Shown here: piece by piece, positions 1 through 9,340 of the stretch
How the letters are laid out: each line of letters opens with the position of its first letter
Numbering within the stretch: the stretch's first letter is position 1
From: JBCCZC01 sp039188505
GTDB taxonomy: Bacteria > Pseudomonadota > Gammaproteobacteria > Xanthomonadales > SZUA-38
Assembly: GCA_039188505.1 (NCBI GenBank)
Contig: JBCCZC010000097.1
Location: 1-15,446, forward strand
Direction of reading: 5' to 3'
DNA length: 15,446 nucleotides
Position numbers and translations under genes: made by a program
Notes under the pieces: model-generated
Seen by the model: only the letters and a program-made list of their open reading frames with translations
What the model was told of the DNA's origin: nothing
Databases searched by the model: none

Positions 1-397
1 GCAGCGCATCGGGCGCGAGGGCGATGAAGCCAGCCTTCGCGGCGCGGCGCGCGACGTCCTTCACGTAGGGGTTCAGACCACGATTCTCGTGGACCACGAG
101 CACCGTGCCGGCCGAGCCTTCGAGCTCGCGCGGCATGACGAGGTAGCCGCGGCCTTCACCGTGACCGTCCGGCGAGGGAAAGGTGACGTAGCGTGCAACG
201 ATGTCCGGATCGTTGAACGACACCTGCTCGGCCTGCGCGTAGTCGGGCATCAGCAGCGGCAGCAGCGCCGTCCCGGCCGCCAGCGTGGAGATCCGGGCGA
301 TGAAGGTCCGCCGGTCGATCAGGCCGTGCGCGTACTCGTCGTACCAGTCGAAGGCTTCCTGCGGAATCGGATGTTGCGGCTGCGGTGCGGCGGACAT
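1..397 (-). CDS. Dienelactone hydrolase family protein, Tat-exported (partial, C-terminus beyond window)
   Basis: Only the first 132 codons are present; the gene runs off the left edge. The translation begins MSAAPQPQHPIPQEAFDWYD. It then has a twin-arginine segment (D-R-R-T-F-I, Arg29-Arg30) followed by a hydrophobic stretch and an A-Q-A-type cleavage region, so I infer Tat export to the periplasm. The mature part carries a beta-strand leading into V-V-H-E-N-R-G-L, then V-A-R-R-A-A-K-A-G-F-I-A-L-A-P-D. These are the usual early alpha/beta-hydrolase landmarks of dienelactone hydrolase-like proteins, where the Glu of H-E-N-R is conserved. The catalytic Cys/Asp/His lie outside the window. I chose the ATG at 397 because GGAG (404-407) sits 6 bases upstream; an in-frame ATG at 409 adds four residues but has no clear ribosome site. 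It is divergent from fumC. The substrate cannot be told; the family includes ester and lactone hydrolases. Confidence 0.85.
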   Translation of the reverse strand, partial: MSAAPQPQHPIPQEAFDWYDEYAHGLIDRRTFIARISTLAAGTALLPLLMPDYAQAEQVSFNDPDIVARYVTFPSPDGHGEGRGYLVMPRELEGSAGTVLVVHENRGLNPYVKDVARRAAKAGFIALAPDAL

Positions 398-455
398 GGA
401 CGTCTCCATCGGGCGGTGGGCGGAACCGCAGCATGGCGGTCGATTCATCAACGTG

Positions 456-485
456 TCGTCAGCGTCAAGGAAATCGGGCTAAGCT
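456..485 (+). promoter_or_regulatory. Possible sigma70-type promoter of fumC
   Basis: In the 114-base gap between the divergent genes, TCGTCA (456-461) lies 18 bases before TAAGCT (480-485), 26 bases upstream of the fumC ATG. The match to TTGACA/TATAAT is partial, so this is only a candidate. Confidence 0.25.
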
Positions 486-511
486 CTCGAGATCTTGCGG
501 GAGGGCAACCC

Positions 512-1912
<1,401 letters not shown>

Positions 1913-1976
1913 CTGAACCGCCGACGGGCCGGGCGTTGCGGTAAGCTCGCTCTGACCACCATTGGGGACCTCGACC

Positions 1977-3752
1977 ATGCCGTTCGTTCGCTGCCTGCTG
2001 CTCAGCCTCTGCTTCATCGCCGCCGCCGCTGCCCAGGAGGATCCGGGAAGAGCGGATACGGACGTGCGCTTCGACTTCGGCGTGACGATTCCGGTCGCGG
2101 ACGGGACGGAGCTCGGCGCCACGCTCTACCGTCCCGCTGACTCGGGCGAGGAGAAGCTGCCGACGATCGTCACGATCACGCCCTACATCAGCGACCGGTA
2201 CCACCCGGACGCCCAGTATTTCGCGCGCAGCGGCTTCGCGTTCCTGGTGGTCGACACGCGGGGCCGCGGCAACAGCGGTGGCGACTTTCGGCCGCTGGGG
2301 ATCGAGGACGGCACGGACGGCCACGACGTGGTCGAGTGGATCGCGGAGCAACCCTGGTCCAACGGCAAGATCGGTATGCGGGGCGGCTCCTACGGCGGCT
2401 ATAACCAGTGGGTCACGGCGCGCTACTTCCCCGAGCACCTCACCACGATCGTCCCCATCGCCTCGCCGCACCACGGCATCGATTTCCCGATGAACTACAA
2501 CGTTCAGTACCCCTACTCGATCCGCTGGCTGACGCTGACGAGCGGGGTGACGCCGCAGGGTCGGACCTTCGGGGATAACGCCTTCTGGAACCGCAAGTTC
2601 CGCGAGTACCACACCCAGGGGATCGCGTTTGCCGACCTCGACACCCACGTCGGCACCCCGAGCAAGCAGTTCGACGAGTGGGTCGCCCATCCGATGCAGG
2701 ACGACTACTGGGCCGCGCGCGTGCCGAGCCAGGAGGAATACGGTCGCTTCGACCTGCCGATCCTGACGATCACCGGCTACTACGATGGTGACCAACCGGG
2801 CGCGATGGAGTACTACCAGCGCCATATGCGCTACGGCACCGACGCGGGCAAGGCCCATCATTACCTGATCCTCGGGCCCTGGAACCACAGCGGGACGCGG
2901 TTCCCGGTCCAGGAGTTCGGCGGCCTGCGTTTCGGCGATGCCATGATGTTTGACGCCTTCGCGCTCGACCGTGACTGGTACCGCTGGACGATGGGCGAGG
3001 GAGACCGCCCGGATTTCATCCTCGACCGCGTCACCTACTTCGTCGCTGGCGCCAACACCTGGAAGGGCGCGCCGTCGCTCCAGGCCATTGCCACCGGCGA
3101 GCGCGTGCTGCACCTGCAGTCGTCGACCGGGGCCGAGAGCCTGTTCCAGTCCGGCTCGATGCTCGACGATGCGCCCGCGGAGGCCGACGTCGACAGCTAC
3201 GTGTACGACCCGCTCGATACGAGCAAGGTCATGGACGATCCGGCGGATGCCTACATCCTCGACCAGACCGAACTCGTCGCGACGAGCGGTGATGGCCTGA
3301 TCTACCATTCAGATCCCTTCGAGGCGCCGACGGAAATCACGGGCTACGCCCGCTTCGAGGCGTGGCTGGAGATGGACGTGCCGGACACGGACGTCAACGT
3401 CACCCTTTACGAGGTTCTCGCGGACGGGACCAGCATCGCCCTGGCCGGGGAGACGAAGCGGATGCGCTTCCGGCGCTCGCTGGCCGAGGAGACGTTCATG
3501 ACGCCCGGCAAGGTCGAGCCCGTCGTCTTCGAACACTTCTACTTCTTCTCGCGGCAGATTGCCGCCGGCAGCCGGTTGCGCCTGTTCATTCGTCCGGGCA
3601 ACGGGCTGGCCCAGCAGCGCAACTACAACTCCGGCGGCGTCGTGGCCGAAGAGACCCGCGCCGATGCGCAGACGGCCGTCGTGCGACTCCACCTCGGGCC
3701 GGACACGCCGACGCGCCTCATTCTCCCGATCGTCGAAGGCGGCGACGGGTAG
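1977..3752 (+). CDS. CocE/NonD family hydrolase, secreted (X-Pro dipeptidyl-peptidase-like)
   Basis: A 591-residue serine hydrolase of the CocE/NonD (peptidase S15-like) family, which cleaves acyl or peptide ester bonds; the substrate is unknown. A hydrophobic signal peptide (MPFVRCLLLSLCFIAAAAA, then Q-E-D) predicts export to the periplasm. The catalytic domain shows the nucleophile elbow G-G-S-Y-G-G with Ser138, then G-Y-Y-D-G-D with Asp270, and G-P-W-N-H-S-G with His304. These are spaced as in CocE-type triads. The last ~200 residues form the C-terminal beta-rich jelly-roll domain typical of the family (I-T-G-Y-A-R-F-E-A-W and G-S-R-L-R-L-F-I-R). The ATG at 1977 is preferred over an in-frame TTG at 1962 because GGGGACC (1964-1970) lies just upstream and the signal peptide starts there. 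It follows fumC by 64 bases in the same direction, with a -10-like TAAGCT at 1942-1947, so it may have its own promoter. Confidence 0.92.
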   Translation: MPFVRCLLLSLCFIAAAAAQEDPGRADTDVRFDFGVTIPVADGTELGATLYRPADSGEEKLPTIVTITPYISDRYHPDAQYFARSGFAFLVVDTRGRGNSGGDFRPLGIEDGTDGHDVVEWIAEQPWSNGKIGMRGGSYGGYNQWVTARYFPEHLTTIVPIASPHHGIDFPMNYNVQYPYSIRWLTLTSGVTPQGRTFGDNAFWNRKFREYHTQGIAFADLDTHVGTPSKQFDEWVAHPMQDDYWAARVPSQEEYGRFDLPILTITGYYDGDQPGAMEYYQRHMRYGTDAGKAHHYLILGPWNHSGTRFPVQEFGGLRFGDAMMFDAFALDRDWYRWTMGEGDRPDFILDRVTYFVAGANTWKGAPSLQAIATGERVLHLQSSTGAESLFQSGSMLDDAPAEADVDSYVYDPLDTSKVMDDPADAYILDQTELVATSGDGLIYHSDPFEAPTEITGYARFEAWLEMDVPDTDVNVTLYEVLADGTSIALAGETKRMRFRRSLAEETFMTPGKVEPVVFEHFYFFSRQIAAGSRLRLFIRPGNGLAQQRNYNSGGVVAEETRADAQTAVVRLHLGPDTPTRLILPIVEGGDG

Positions 3753-3796
3753 GCGCCAGCCCGATACGGGATTCGGGAAACGAGGTCCGCTGGCGC
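3753..3796 (+). other. Inverted repeat after the CocE gene (possible transcript 3'-end structure)
   Basis: GCGCCAGC (3753-3760) begins directly after the stop codon and is perfectly complementary to GCTGGCGC (3789-3796). The loop holds a small hairpin, CCCG-ATA-CGGG (3760-3770). No T-run follows, so it is not a standard intrinsic terminator; it could stabilise the 3' end of the mRNA. The rest of the gap up to 4038 shows no convincing gene. GTAGACT at 4001-4007 is a -10-like word ahead of the kinase gene, without a good -35. Confidence 0.3.
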
Positions 3797-4038
3797 TGCC
3801 CCCGGCGCTAGGAGCGCGTGCTGCGCTGCCACCTGAGGGCCTTGGTCGGACCTTCCGTGCCCGCAGGCGCCACGGCATCAGGAGGCGATACCCGCTGGTC
3901 GAATAGCAACAACGCGCTGATCGCCACGGCGCCGGTGCTGCGCGACACAGCTGTTAACGAAAACTTGCGACTGTCTTCGCAACGGCGGGCCATCGCTGGA
4001 GTAGACTCCATGCTCCACGGACCGGAGAACGCCACTGC

Positions 4039-5706
4039 ATGGCGAAGCTGCCGTCGATTCCCGGATTCGCGATCGAGAAACGTATTGGTCGCGGCGGTAT
4101 GGGCACCGTCTACCGGGCTCGGCAGACGTCGCTCGGGCGCGAGGTGGCGATCAAGATCATGGATCCGTCGCTCGTTGGCCAGAGCGAGCGCGCGCTGGAG
4201 CGGTTCAAGCGTGAGGCCGCGACGGCGGCCAGCCTTCATCATCCGAACATCATCACCGTCCATCAGACCGGCGAATACAGCGGCCACTGCTACATGGCCA
4301 TGGACTTCGTCACCGGTGGGTCGCTCCGTGACCTCCTGAAGCCGGGCCCGCTCGATCATCGGGAAACCCTGAAGATCGCCCTGGGCGTCGCCGCGGGTCT
4401 CGCGAGCGCGCACGCCTCGGGCTTCGTTCATCGGGACATCAAGCCGGAGAACATTCTCATCGGCGGGGAAGGGCAGCCGGTGATCACCGACTTCGGCGTC
4501 GTCAAGCTCACCTACAGCTACGCGGACCAGCAGGAGCGGACCACCTTCGGGAGTCCGGCCTACATGAGTCCCGAGCAGCATCAGGCGTCGGCGGATCTCG
4601 ACGGCCGGGCGGATCTCTACAGCCTGGGCGTGGTGCTCTTCGAGATGCTGGAAGGGCAGGTTCCCTTCCAGGGTGAATCGCGGCGCGAGATCGGCCTCAA
4701 GCACCTGCATAACCCGGTGCCGGAACTCTCCGAGCGCAACGCGCCGTTTCAGCGGATCGTCCGCCGGCTGCTCGCCAAGACGCCGGAGATGCGCTACCCG
4801 TCGGTCGCCGATCTGATCAAGAGCCTGCGCCTGCTGCGCACGGAGCTGTTCCCCGGGGCCACGACCGGATCGCACCCGGCGCAGCCCGTGCGGGCAGCCC
4901 GCCGGAAGGTGGCGCGCGAGGGTGAACGGCGGCGCGGCGGACGCCGTGCGGTCGCCGCCCTCGTCGGGCTGCTGGCGCTCTGGGTCGCCGGACTCGTTCT
5001 GCTGCCTGGGCTCCGATTGGCCCAGCTGCCGCTCGAGTTCGAAGCGCTCCTCGGCTCGGCCACCGAGAAGCGCCGCATCGCCGATCGCCTCGAGGAGCAG
5101 GGCAACCTAAAGCGGTCCCGCTTCTGGCTCGCACGCGCCGCCGCTGGCGGCAATCCCGGGGCCAGCTACGAGCTGGGTTTGCAGCTGCGTCTGGAGGACG
5201 AGGCGCAGGCCGTCGACGCGTTCCTGGTCGAGCTTGCGACCGCGGACTCCTGGAACCGACCCGCGAGGCTGATGCTGGCGGAAACGCTCTGCAACGGCCG
5301 GGACCTCGAGGACTGTGGACGCGCCATCCGGACGCTCGAGGAGCTCGCGTCGCGAACGAACGATCAGCGCGCCATGCAGACGCTCGGTGAGATCCACCGA
5401 TCCCGGCTACAGCCGCCGGATTTCGCGGTCGCTGCGAGCTGGTTCGAGCGGGTGCTCGAGGTCGAGGGGCAGGTGATCCCGAGCTCTACCGAGGCCACCG
5501 AGGCGATGCTGGCGCTCGCGGAGCTGCACGCTCGCGGGCAGGGGATGCCACGCGACCCGCAGCAGTCCGTGCGCCTGCTGGCCCTGGCGGCGCAGAGCCC
5601 CGTGGCCCGCGACGCCAACATCGACAGGGCGCGGCGGGAGTGCGAGGTGCTCGAGGATCCGCCGACCGCCTGCAGCGCGATCGACGCGGCGGGACGGTCG
5701 CGCTAG
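4039..5706 (+). CDS. Serine/threonine protein kinase with a transmembrane helix and Sel1/TPR-like C-terminal repeats
   Basis: A 555-residue Hanks-type (PknB-like) kinase. The kinase domain spans about residues 8-275: glycine loop G-R-G-G-M-G-T-V-Y (17-25), ATP-binding Lys39 in V-A-I-K, catalytic H-R-D-I-K-P-E-N with Asp133, metal-binding D-F-G with Asp151, and activation segment G-S-P-A-Y-M-S-P-E-Q. All catalytic residues are present, so it should be active. A basic juxtamembrane stretch (R-R-K-V-A-R-E-G-E-R-R-R) leads to one transmembrane helix at about 304-328, giving a cytoplasmic kinase and a periplasmic C-terminal part. That part contains Sel1/TPR-like helical repeats, clearest at about 488-523 (A-L-A-E-L-H-A-R-G-Q-G-M-P-R-D). 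It may bind a protein partner or signal, but neither ligand nor target is known. It stands alone: no phosphatase, FHA or PASTA gene is nearby. The Shine-Dalgarno site is weak (GGAG at 4023-4026). Confidence 0.93.
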   Translation: MAKLPSIPGFAIEKRIGRGGMGTVYRARQTSLGREVAIKIMDPSLVGQSERALERFKREAATAASLHHPNIITVHQTGEYSGHCYMAMDFVTGGSLRDLLKPGPLDHRETLKIALGVAAGLASAHASGFVHRDIKPENILIGGEGQPVITDFGVVKLTYSYADQQERTTFGSPAYMSPEQHQASADLDGRADLYSLGVVLFEMLEGQVPFQGESRREIGLKHLHNPVPELSERNAPFQRIVRRLLAKTPEMRYPSVADLIKSLRLLRTELFPGATTGSHPAQPVRAARRKVAREGERRRGGRRAVAALVGLLALWVAGLVLLPGLRLAQLPLEFEALLGSATEKRRIADRLEEQGNLKRSRFWLARAAAGGNPGASYELGLQLRLEDEAQAVDAFLVELATADSWNRPARLMLAETLCNGRDLEDCGRAIRTLEELASRTNDQRAMQTLGEIHRSRLQPPDFAVAASWFERVLEVEGQVIPSSTEATEAMLALAELHARGQGMPRDPQQSVRLLALAAQSPVARDANIDRARRECEVLEDPPTACSAIDAAGRSR

Positions 5707-5902
5707 CGCTCACCGATTCCGAATGGGCACTGGCCTAGCTCCGTCTGGAAGGCACCCTACTGGGCCGGCCCATGCGGGAATCAGAGAAGCGTGATTTCCG
5801 ATGCCCTCGCGCTGGGCAACAGCAGCCGGCGGCGAATGGTGCCCCCGTCCAGAGCCGCAACGGTCACGGCCGCTTCGAACGGGCGTCGGGCAGGCTTTCG
5901 GG

Positions 5903-7585
5903 TCAGACGTAGTAGACCAGAACGTAGGCCGTCAGCAGCGCAGCGATCCACAGCGCCGTCGTGCTGATCGGCCAGGAGCGCGCAAAGACCCCGCCGGTGC
6001 CGTAGCGCTCGTTAAGCCAGGAGACGATCTGCCGGCCTGCCGCGCCGAGGTCCTTCGACGCCCGCGCCTGGACCTCGCTGAGTACCTTCGCGGCCCAGTT
6101 CCACGCCACCGGCAGCGCCCGGCGATAGAGCCAGTCGGTGTCCAGGGAGATCGTCAGCGTGCGCTTCATCAGCGGCAGCATGAGGAAGAACGCCAGGCCC
6201 GAGAAGAGCAGGAGCTGGACGTAGAAGAGCACCTTGTCCGCCTTGTAGAAGTTGGCGTCCTCGGGATAGGGCAGCAGTGCGTAGAGCGGATCTGGGTACA
6301 CCCCCAGGACGATGCAGGCGGCCGCGAACAGCACCATCGCCGCGCCCATGTTCCAGGGTGCATCCTTCGGTCGCAGGCCCGAGTCCTTCTGGAAGAAGAC
6401 GAACCACGGGAACTTGATGCCCGCGTGCAGGAAGACCCCGGCCGAGGCTGCGGCGAGGAGGAACCAGACCAGCGCGAGGCCCTCGCCGGCGGCCGCCTCG
6501 GAGATCAGCGTTTTGGTGGTGAAACCCGATGTGAGCGGGAAGCTCGAGATCGCCAGCGCGCCGATGATGCCGCAGACGCACGTCAGCGGCATGGTCCGGA
6601 ACAGTCCGCCCAGGTCGCTGCAGCGGTTGAGTCCGGTTCGGTAGACCACCACGCCCGCGCTCATGAACAGCAGCGCCTTGTAGATGATGTGGGCAAACGC
6701 ATGGGCGGCAGCGCCGTTGAGCGCCGTCTCGGTGCCGATACCGACCGCGCAGACCATGAAGCCGACCTGGTTCACGATCGAGTAGGCGAGAATTCGCCGC
6801 GCGTCGTTCTCGAGCAGGGCGTAGATGATCCCGTAGAAGATCATGTACAGACCAACGCCGATGAGCACCTTTTCCCCCGGGAAGAGCAGGATCAGCGCGA
6901 GCACCGCGGTCTTGGTCGTGAAGGCGGACAGGAAGACCGAGCCGGTCGGGCTCGATTCGGGATAGGCGTCCGCGAGCCACGCGGAGATCGGCGGCGCGGC
7001 GGCGTTGACGAGGATACCGATGAGGACCATCCACGTGCCGAAACTGTCGGCCGAAAGCGCGCGGATCTCGACCGATCCCGTCGTCACCATGACCGCTTCG
7101 ATGCCGACCTTGAGGATGACACCGCCCAGCAGATGGATGACGGCGTAGCGGATGCCGGCGGCCCGGGCCGCTTCCGTGCCGCCGCAGAAGACGATGATGG
7201 TCGAGAAGATCGCCATCAGCTCCCAGAACAGGAACAGCGTGATCAGGTCACCCGCGAAGCAGACGCCGACGGCCCCGGCGGCGTACGCGAACGCGGCGGC
7301 CAGCTCGTAGCCGCGCGCGTGGCGGAACGCGTACAGCCCACCCACGAAGGCCATGATGGCGAAGATTGTGGCGAACAGCCGCCTTACGGGGCTGCCCTCG
7401 ACGAGTTCGACGGTGTAGTCCAGATAGGTCCGGGTCAGCGAAATGCCGTCGGGAACAAGCCAGACGGCCCACAGCGTGACCAGCGGCGTCAGCAGCACCA
7501 CGGCGCTGCGCACTTGGCCCCGGGTCACCGCGACGAGCAGCGCGCCGAAGAGCAGGATCAGTCCTGGCGGCAGGATCTCAGGCAT
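5903..7585 (-). CDS. Proton-conducting antiporter subunit, third MrpD-like copy (divergent)
   Basis: A 560-residue multi-pass inner-membrane protein of the NuoL/M/N-MrpA/D (Proton_antipo_M) family and the last gene of the Mrp operon. Its family landmarks are the TM5 Glu122 in L-F-W-E-L-M-A, the Lys225 motif S-A-F-T-T-K-T-A-V, the H-I-I-Y-K-A-L-L-F segment (Lys303), and F-P-L-T-S-G-F-T-T-K. The other two copies in the operon have Lys and His in A-x-F/L-P-M/V-H-x-W (Lys224/His231; Lys222/His229). This protein instead has I-L-V-N-A-A-A-P-P-I-S-A-W, with Asn194 and Ser201. It also has a longer C-terminus with an extra amphipathic stretch and two late hydrophobic segments (about 455-472 and 543-560). 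The start at 7585 is set by GGAGGG (7594-7599) eight bases upstream; the frame is open further upstream but that region belongs to the 99-residue gene. Its start overlaps that gene's end by 8 bases. Confidence 0.9.
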   Translation of the reverse strand: MPEILPPGLILLFGALLVAVTRGQVRSAVVLLTPLVTLWAVWLVPDGISLTRTYLDYTVELVEGSPVRRLFATIFAIMAFVGGLYAFRHARGYELAAAFAYAAGAVGVCFAGDLITLFLFWELMAIFSTIIVFCGGTEAARAAGIRYAVIHLLGGVILKVGIEAVMVTTGSVEIRALSADSFGTWMVLIGILVNAAAPPISAWLADAYPESSPTGSVFLSAFTTKTAVLALILLFPGEKVLIGVGLYMIFYGIIYALLENDARRILAYSIVNQVGFMVCAVGIGTETALNGAAAHAFAHIIYKALLFMSAGVVVYRTGLNRCSDLGGLFRTMPLTCVCGIIGALAISSFPLTSGFTTKTLISEAAAGEGLALVWFLLAAASAGVFLHAGIKFPWFVFFQKDSGLRPKDAPWNMGAAMVLFAAACIVLGVYPDPLYALLPYPEDANFYKADKVLFYVQLLLFSGLAFFLMLPLMKRTLTISLDTDWLYRRALPVAWNWAAKVLSEVQARASKDLGAAGRQIVSWLNERYGTGGVFARSWPISTTALWIAALLTAYVLVYYV

Positions 7586-7877
7586 CGCCGCGACCCTCCG
7601 TCGGGTGGCGCGGTTCATCGTCGCCGTAGTAGCCCTCCGGGCGCTTGAGTACCCACCCCAGCGCCTTCGCAACGAGCACCATCGCGACGCACGCCGCGAA
7701 GCCAAACCAGGCGCCGAATCCGAAGCTGCCATCGACGCCGAAGCTGGCCTTCATCTTCAGCCCGAACTGCGCGATGACGGTCAGCGCCAGCACGATCGAG
7801 AAGCCGATCCAGAGCTTGCGAACCGTCGCGGGCCGCGTCAGCCAGTGGTCGTCGCCGATCGATCGCTTCTCGTTCAT
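7578..7877 (-). CDS. Small two-helix membrane protein in the Mrp operon (unknown function)
   Basis: A 99-residue protein starting MNEKRSIGDDHWLTRPATVR, with two predicted membrane helices (about 20-40 and 53-75). A glycine/aromatic-rich link joins them (F-G-V-D-G-S-F-G-F-G-A-W-F-G-F), and a charged tail carries R-P-E-G-Y-Y-G-D-D-E-P-R-H. I do not recognise a named family. Proteins of this look do accompany Mrp-type loci in other proteobacteria as far as I recall, so I infer an accessory or assembly subunit. Its ATG overlaps the stop of the upstream antiporter gene as ATGA (7874-7877). Its stop lies inside the start region of the downstream antiporter gene, so translation is sandwiched between two antiporter subunits. 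Both overlaps and the membrane character support it as a real gene rather than a chance frame. Confidence 0.82.
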   Translation of the reverse strand: MNEKRSIGDDHWLTRPATVRKLWIGFSIVLALTVIAQFGLKMKASFGVDGSFGFGAWFGFAACVAMVLVAKALGWVLKRPEGYYGDDEPRHPTEGRGDA

Positions 7878-9340
7878 TTGCTGCGTCCCACCAGCTGCGA
7901 CTCGAGATCGATCACGGGCTGGTTGTAGAGGAAGAACAGGATGGTCAGCGCGGCGGTGGCCGTCAGCGCGACCACCATCGGCCAGGGCGCTTCGCCGTGG
8001 TCCACCTTCTGCGGCACGGCCTCCGGTCGTAGCCAGGCCCGGTACAGGATCGGCAGGAAGTAGGCCGCGTTGAGCACCGTACTGGCCACGAGCGTGAACA
8101 CCGCGAGGTAGCTGCCGGCCTGCAGCGAACCGCCGAGGATGTACCACTTCGAGACAAAACCGGCGGTCGGGGGTACGCCGATCATGGACAGGGCGCCGAT
8201 GGTGAACGCCGTCATCGTCCAGGGCATGCGCCTGCCGATGCCGTGGAGCTGGTAGAGCTCCGTTTTCTTCGAGGCCACGTAGATGGCGCCGGCAGCGAAG
8301 AACAGCGTGATCTTGCCGAACCCGTGCGCCATCATGTGGACCGCCGCGCCGATCTCGGAGAGCGGCTTCAGCACGGCTGCGGCCATCACGATGTAGGACA
8401 GCTGGCTGATGGTCGAGTAGGCCAGCATCCGCTTCAGGTTGGTCTGCCGGAGCGCAACGGCGCTCGCCGTGAGGATCGTGAAGGCCGCGACGGGCGCAAG
8501 CCACGCGCCGCTCGGTTCGCCGGCAAGGAAATCTACGCCGAAGATGTAGACGATCACCTTCGTGATCGCGAAGACCCCCGCCTTCACCACCGCGACGGCG
8601 TGCAGCAGGGCGCTCACGGGCGTCGGCGCCACCATGGCCGCGGGCAGCCAGCGATGCACCGGCATGAGGGCGGCCTTGCCGATCCCGAAAGCGAAAAGCC
8701 CGAGCAGCAGCCCGACGTCCGGCCCGGTCAGCTTGCCCTCGAGGATGCCGCCCGCGGTGAACTCCAGCGTGCCCGCAGCGAGCTGGGTCCAGAGGATGGC
8801 TGGCAGGAAGAGGCCGATCGACGTGCCGATCAGGATGCCGAGGTAGACCCGCGCGGACCGCACCGTCGCCGGGTCGCCCTTGTGGGAGACCAGTGGATAG
8901 GTCGAGACCGTCAGGATCTCGTAGCAGAGGAACAGCGTCAGCAGGTTGGCCGAGAACGCGACGCCCATCGCGGCCGAAAGCGCGATTGCGAAACACACGT
9001 AGAAACGGGTCTGGTGTCGCTCGTGGTTACCGCGCATGTAGCCGATCGAATAGACGGAATTGACGATCCAGAGCAAGGACGCGAGCCCGGCGAACAGCAT
9101 GCCGAGGGGCTCGACGCGGAAGGCGATGGTGAAGCCCGGCATCATCTCGCCAAGCACCACTTCCGGTCGGCCACCCGCCGAGATCACCGGGAACAGGCTC
9201 CAGACGATCAGCAGCAACGCGCCTGCGGTCACCAGCGTGACCGTCTCGCGGACGTTGGGCCAGCGGCCCGCGAGGGCGATGCCGAGGGCGCCGATGAGCG
9301 GCACGCCGAGGGCCAGGAGAATCGTGGTCTCGGGCGTCAT
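7874..9340 (-). CDS. Proton-conducting antiporter subunit, second copy (NuoL/NuoM/MrpA-N-like)
   Basis: A 488-residue, roughly 14-helix inner-membrane protein of the Proton_antipo_M family. Channel residues are all in place: Glu141 in L-C-Y-E-I-L-T-V, Lys222 in F-G-I-G-K-A-A-L, His229 in P-V-H-R-W-L-P, Lys253 in V-V-K-A-G-V-F, and Lys343 in H-G-F-G-K-I-T-L-F-F. The segment W-L-P-A-A-M-V-A-P-T-P-V-S-A-L-L-H-A resembles the N-terminal antiporter domain of MrpA and NuoL more than typical MrpD. It may therefore stand in for the missing MrpA N-terminal domain, which is an inference. GAGG lies 8 bases before the ATG, and the start overlaps the preceding gene's stop by 4 bases (ATGA, 9337-9340). The MrpA, MrpD and NuoM families are close, so the exact orthology is uncertain. 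Confidence 0.93.
   Translation of the reverse strand: MTPETTILLALGVPLIGALGIALAGRWPNVRETVTLVTAGALLLIVWSLFPVISAGGRPEVVLGEMMPGFTIAFRVEPLGMLFAGLASLLWIVNSVYSIGYMRGNHERHQTRFYVCFAIALSAAMGVAFSANLLTLFLCYEILTVSTYPLVSHKGDPATVRSARVYLGILIGTSIGLFLPAILWTQLAAGTLEFTAGGILEGKLTGPDVGLLLGLFAFGIGKAALMPVHRWLPAAMVAPTPVSALLHAVAVVKAGVFAITKVIVYIFGVDFLAGEPSGAWLAPVAAFTILTASAVALRQTNLKRMLAYSTISQLSYIVMAAAVLKPLSEIGAAVHMMAHGFGKITLFFAAGAIYVASKKTELYQLHGIGRRMPWTMTAFTIGALSMIGVPPTAGFVSKWYILGGSLQAGSYLAVFTLVASTVLNAAYFLPILYRAWLRPEAVPQKVDHGEAPWPMVVALTATAALTILFFLYNQPVIDLESQLVGRSK

Noticed and set aside
89..511. Long upstream extension of the fumC reading frame
   Set aside because: It is antisense to the dienelactone hydrolase gene, has no fumarase homology, and a strong ribosome site sits before the ATG at 512.
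5788..5804. Possible terminator between the convergent kinase and antiporter genes (GGAATCA...TGATTTCC)
   Set aside because: The stem needs a bulge and no T-run follows on either strand. The 196-base gap also holds a 12-bp palindrome TGGGCCGGCCCA (5761-5772) of unclear meaning, but no gene.
5801..7648. Open plus-strand frame of 615 codons opposite the third antiporter gene
   Set aside because: Its translation is low-complexity and rich in Arg, Asp, Glu and Gln, typical of the mirror frame of a high-GC membrane-protein gene. The minus-strand product is a clear family member.
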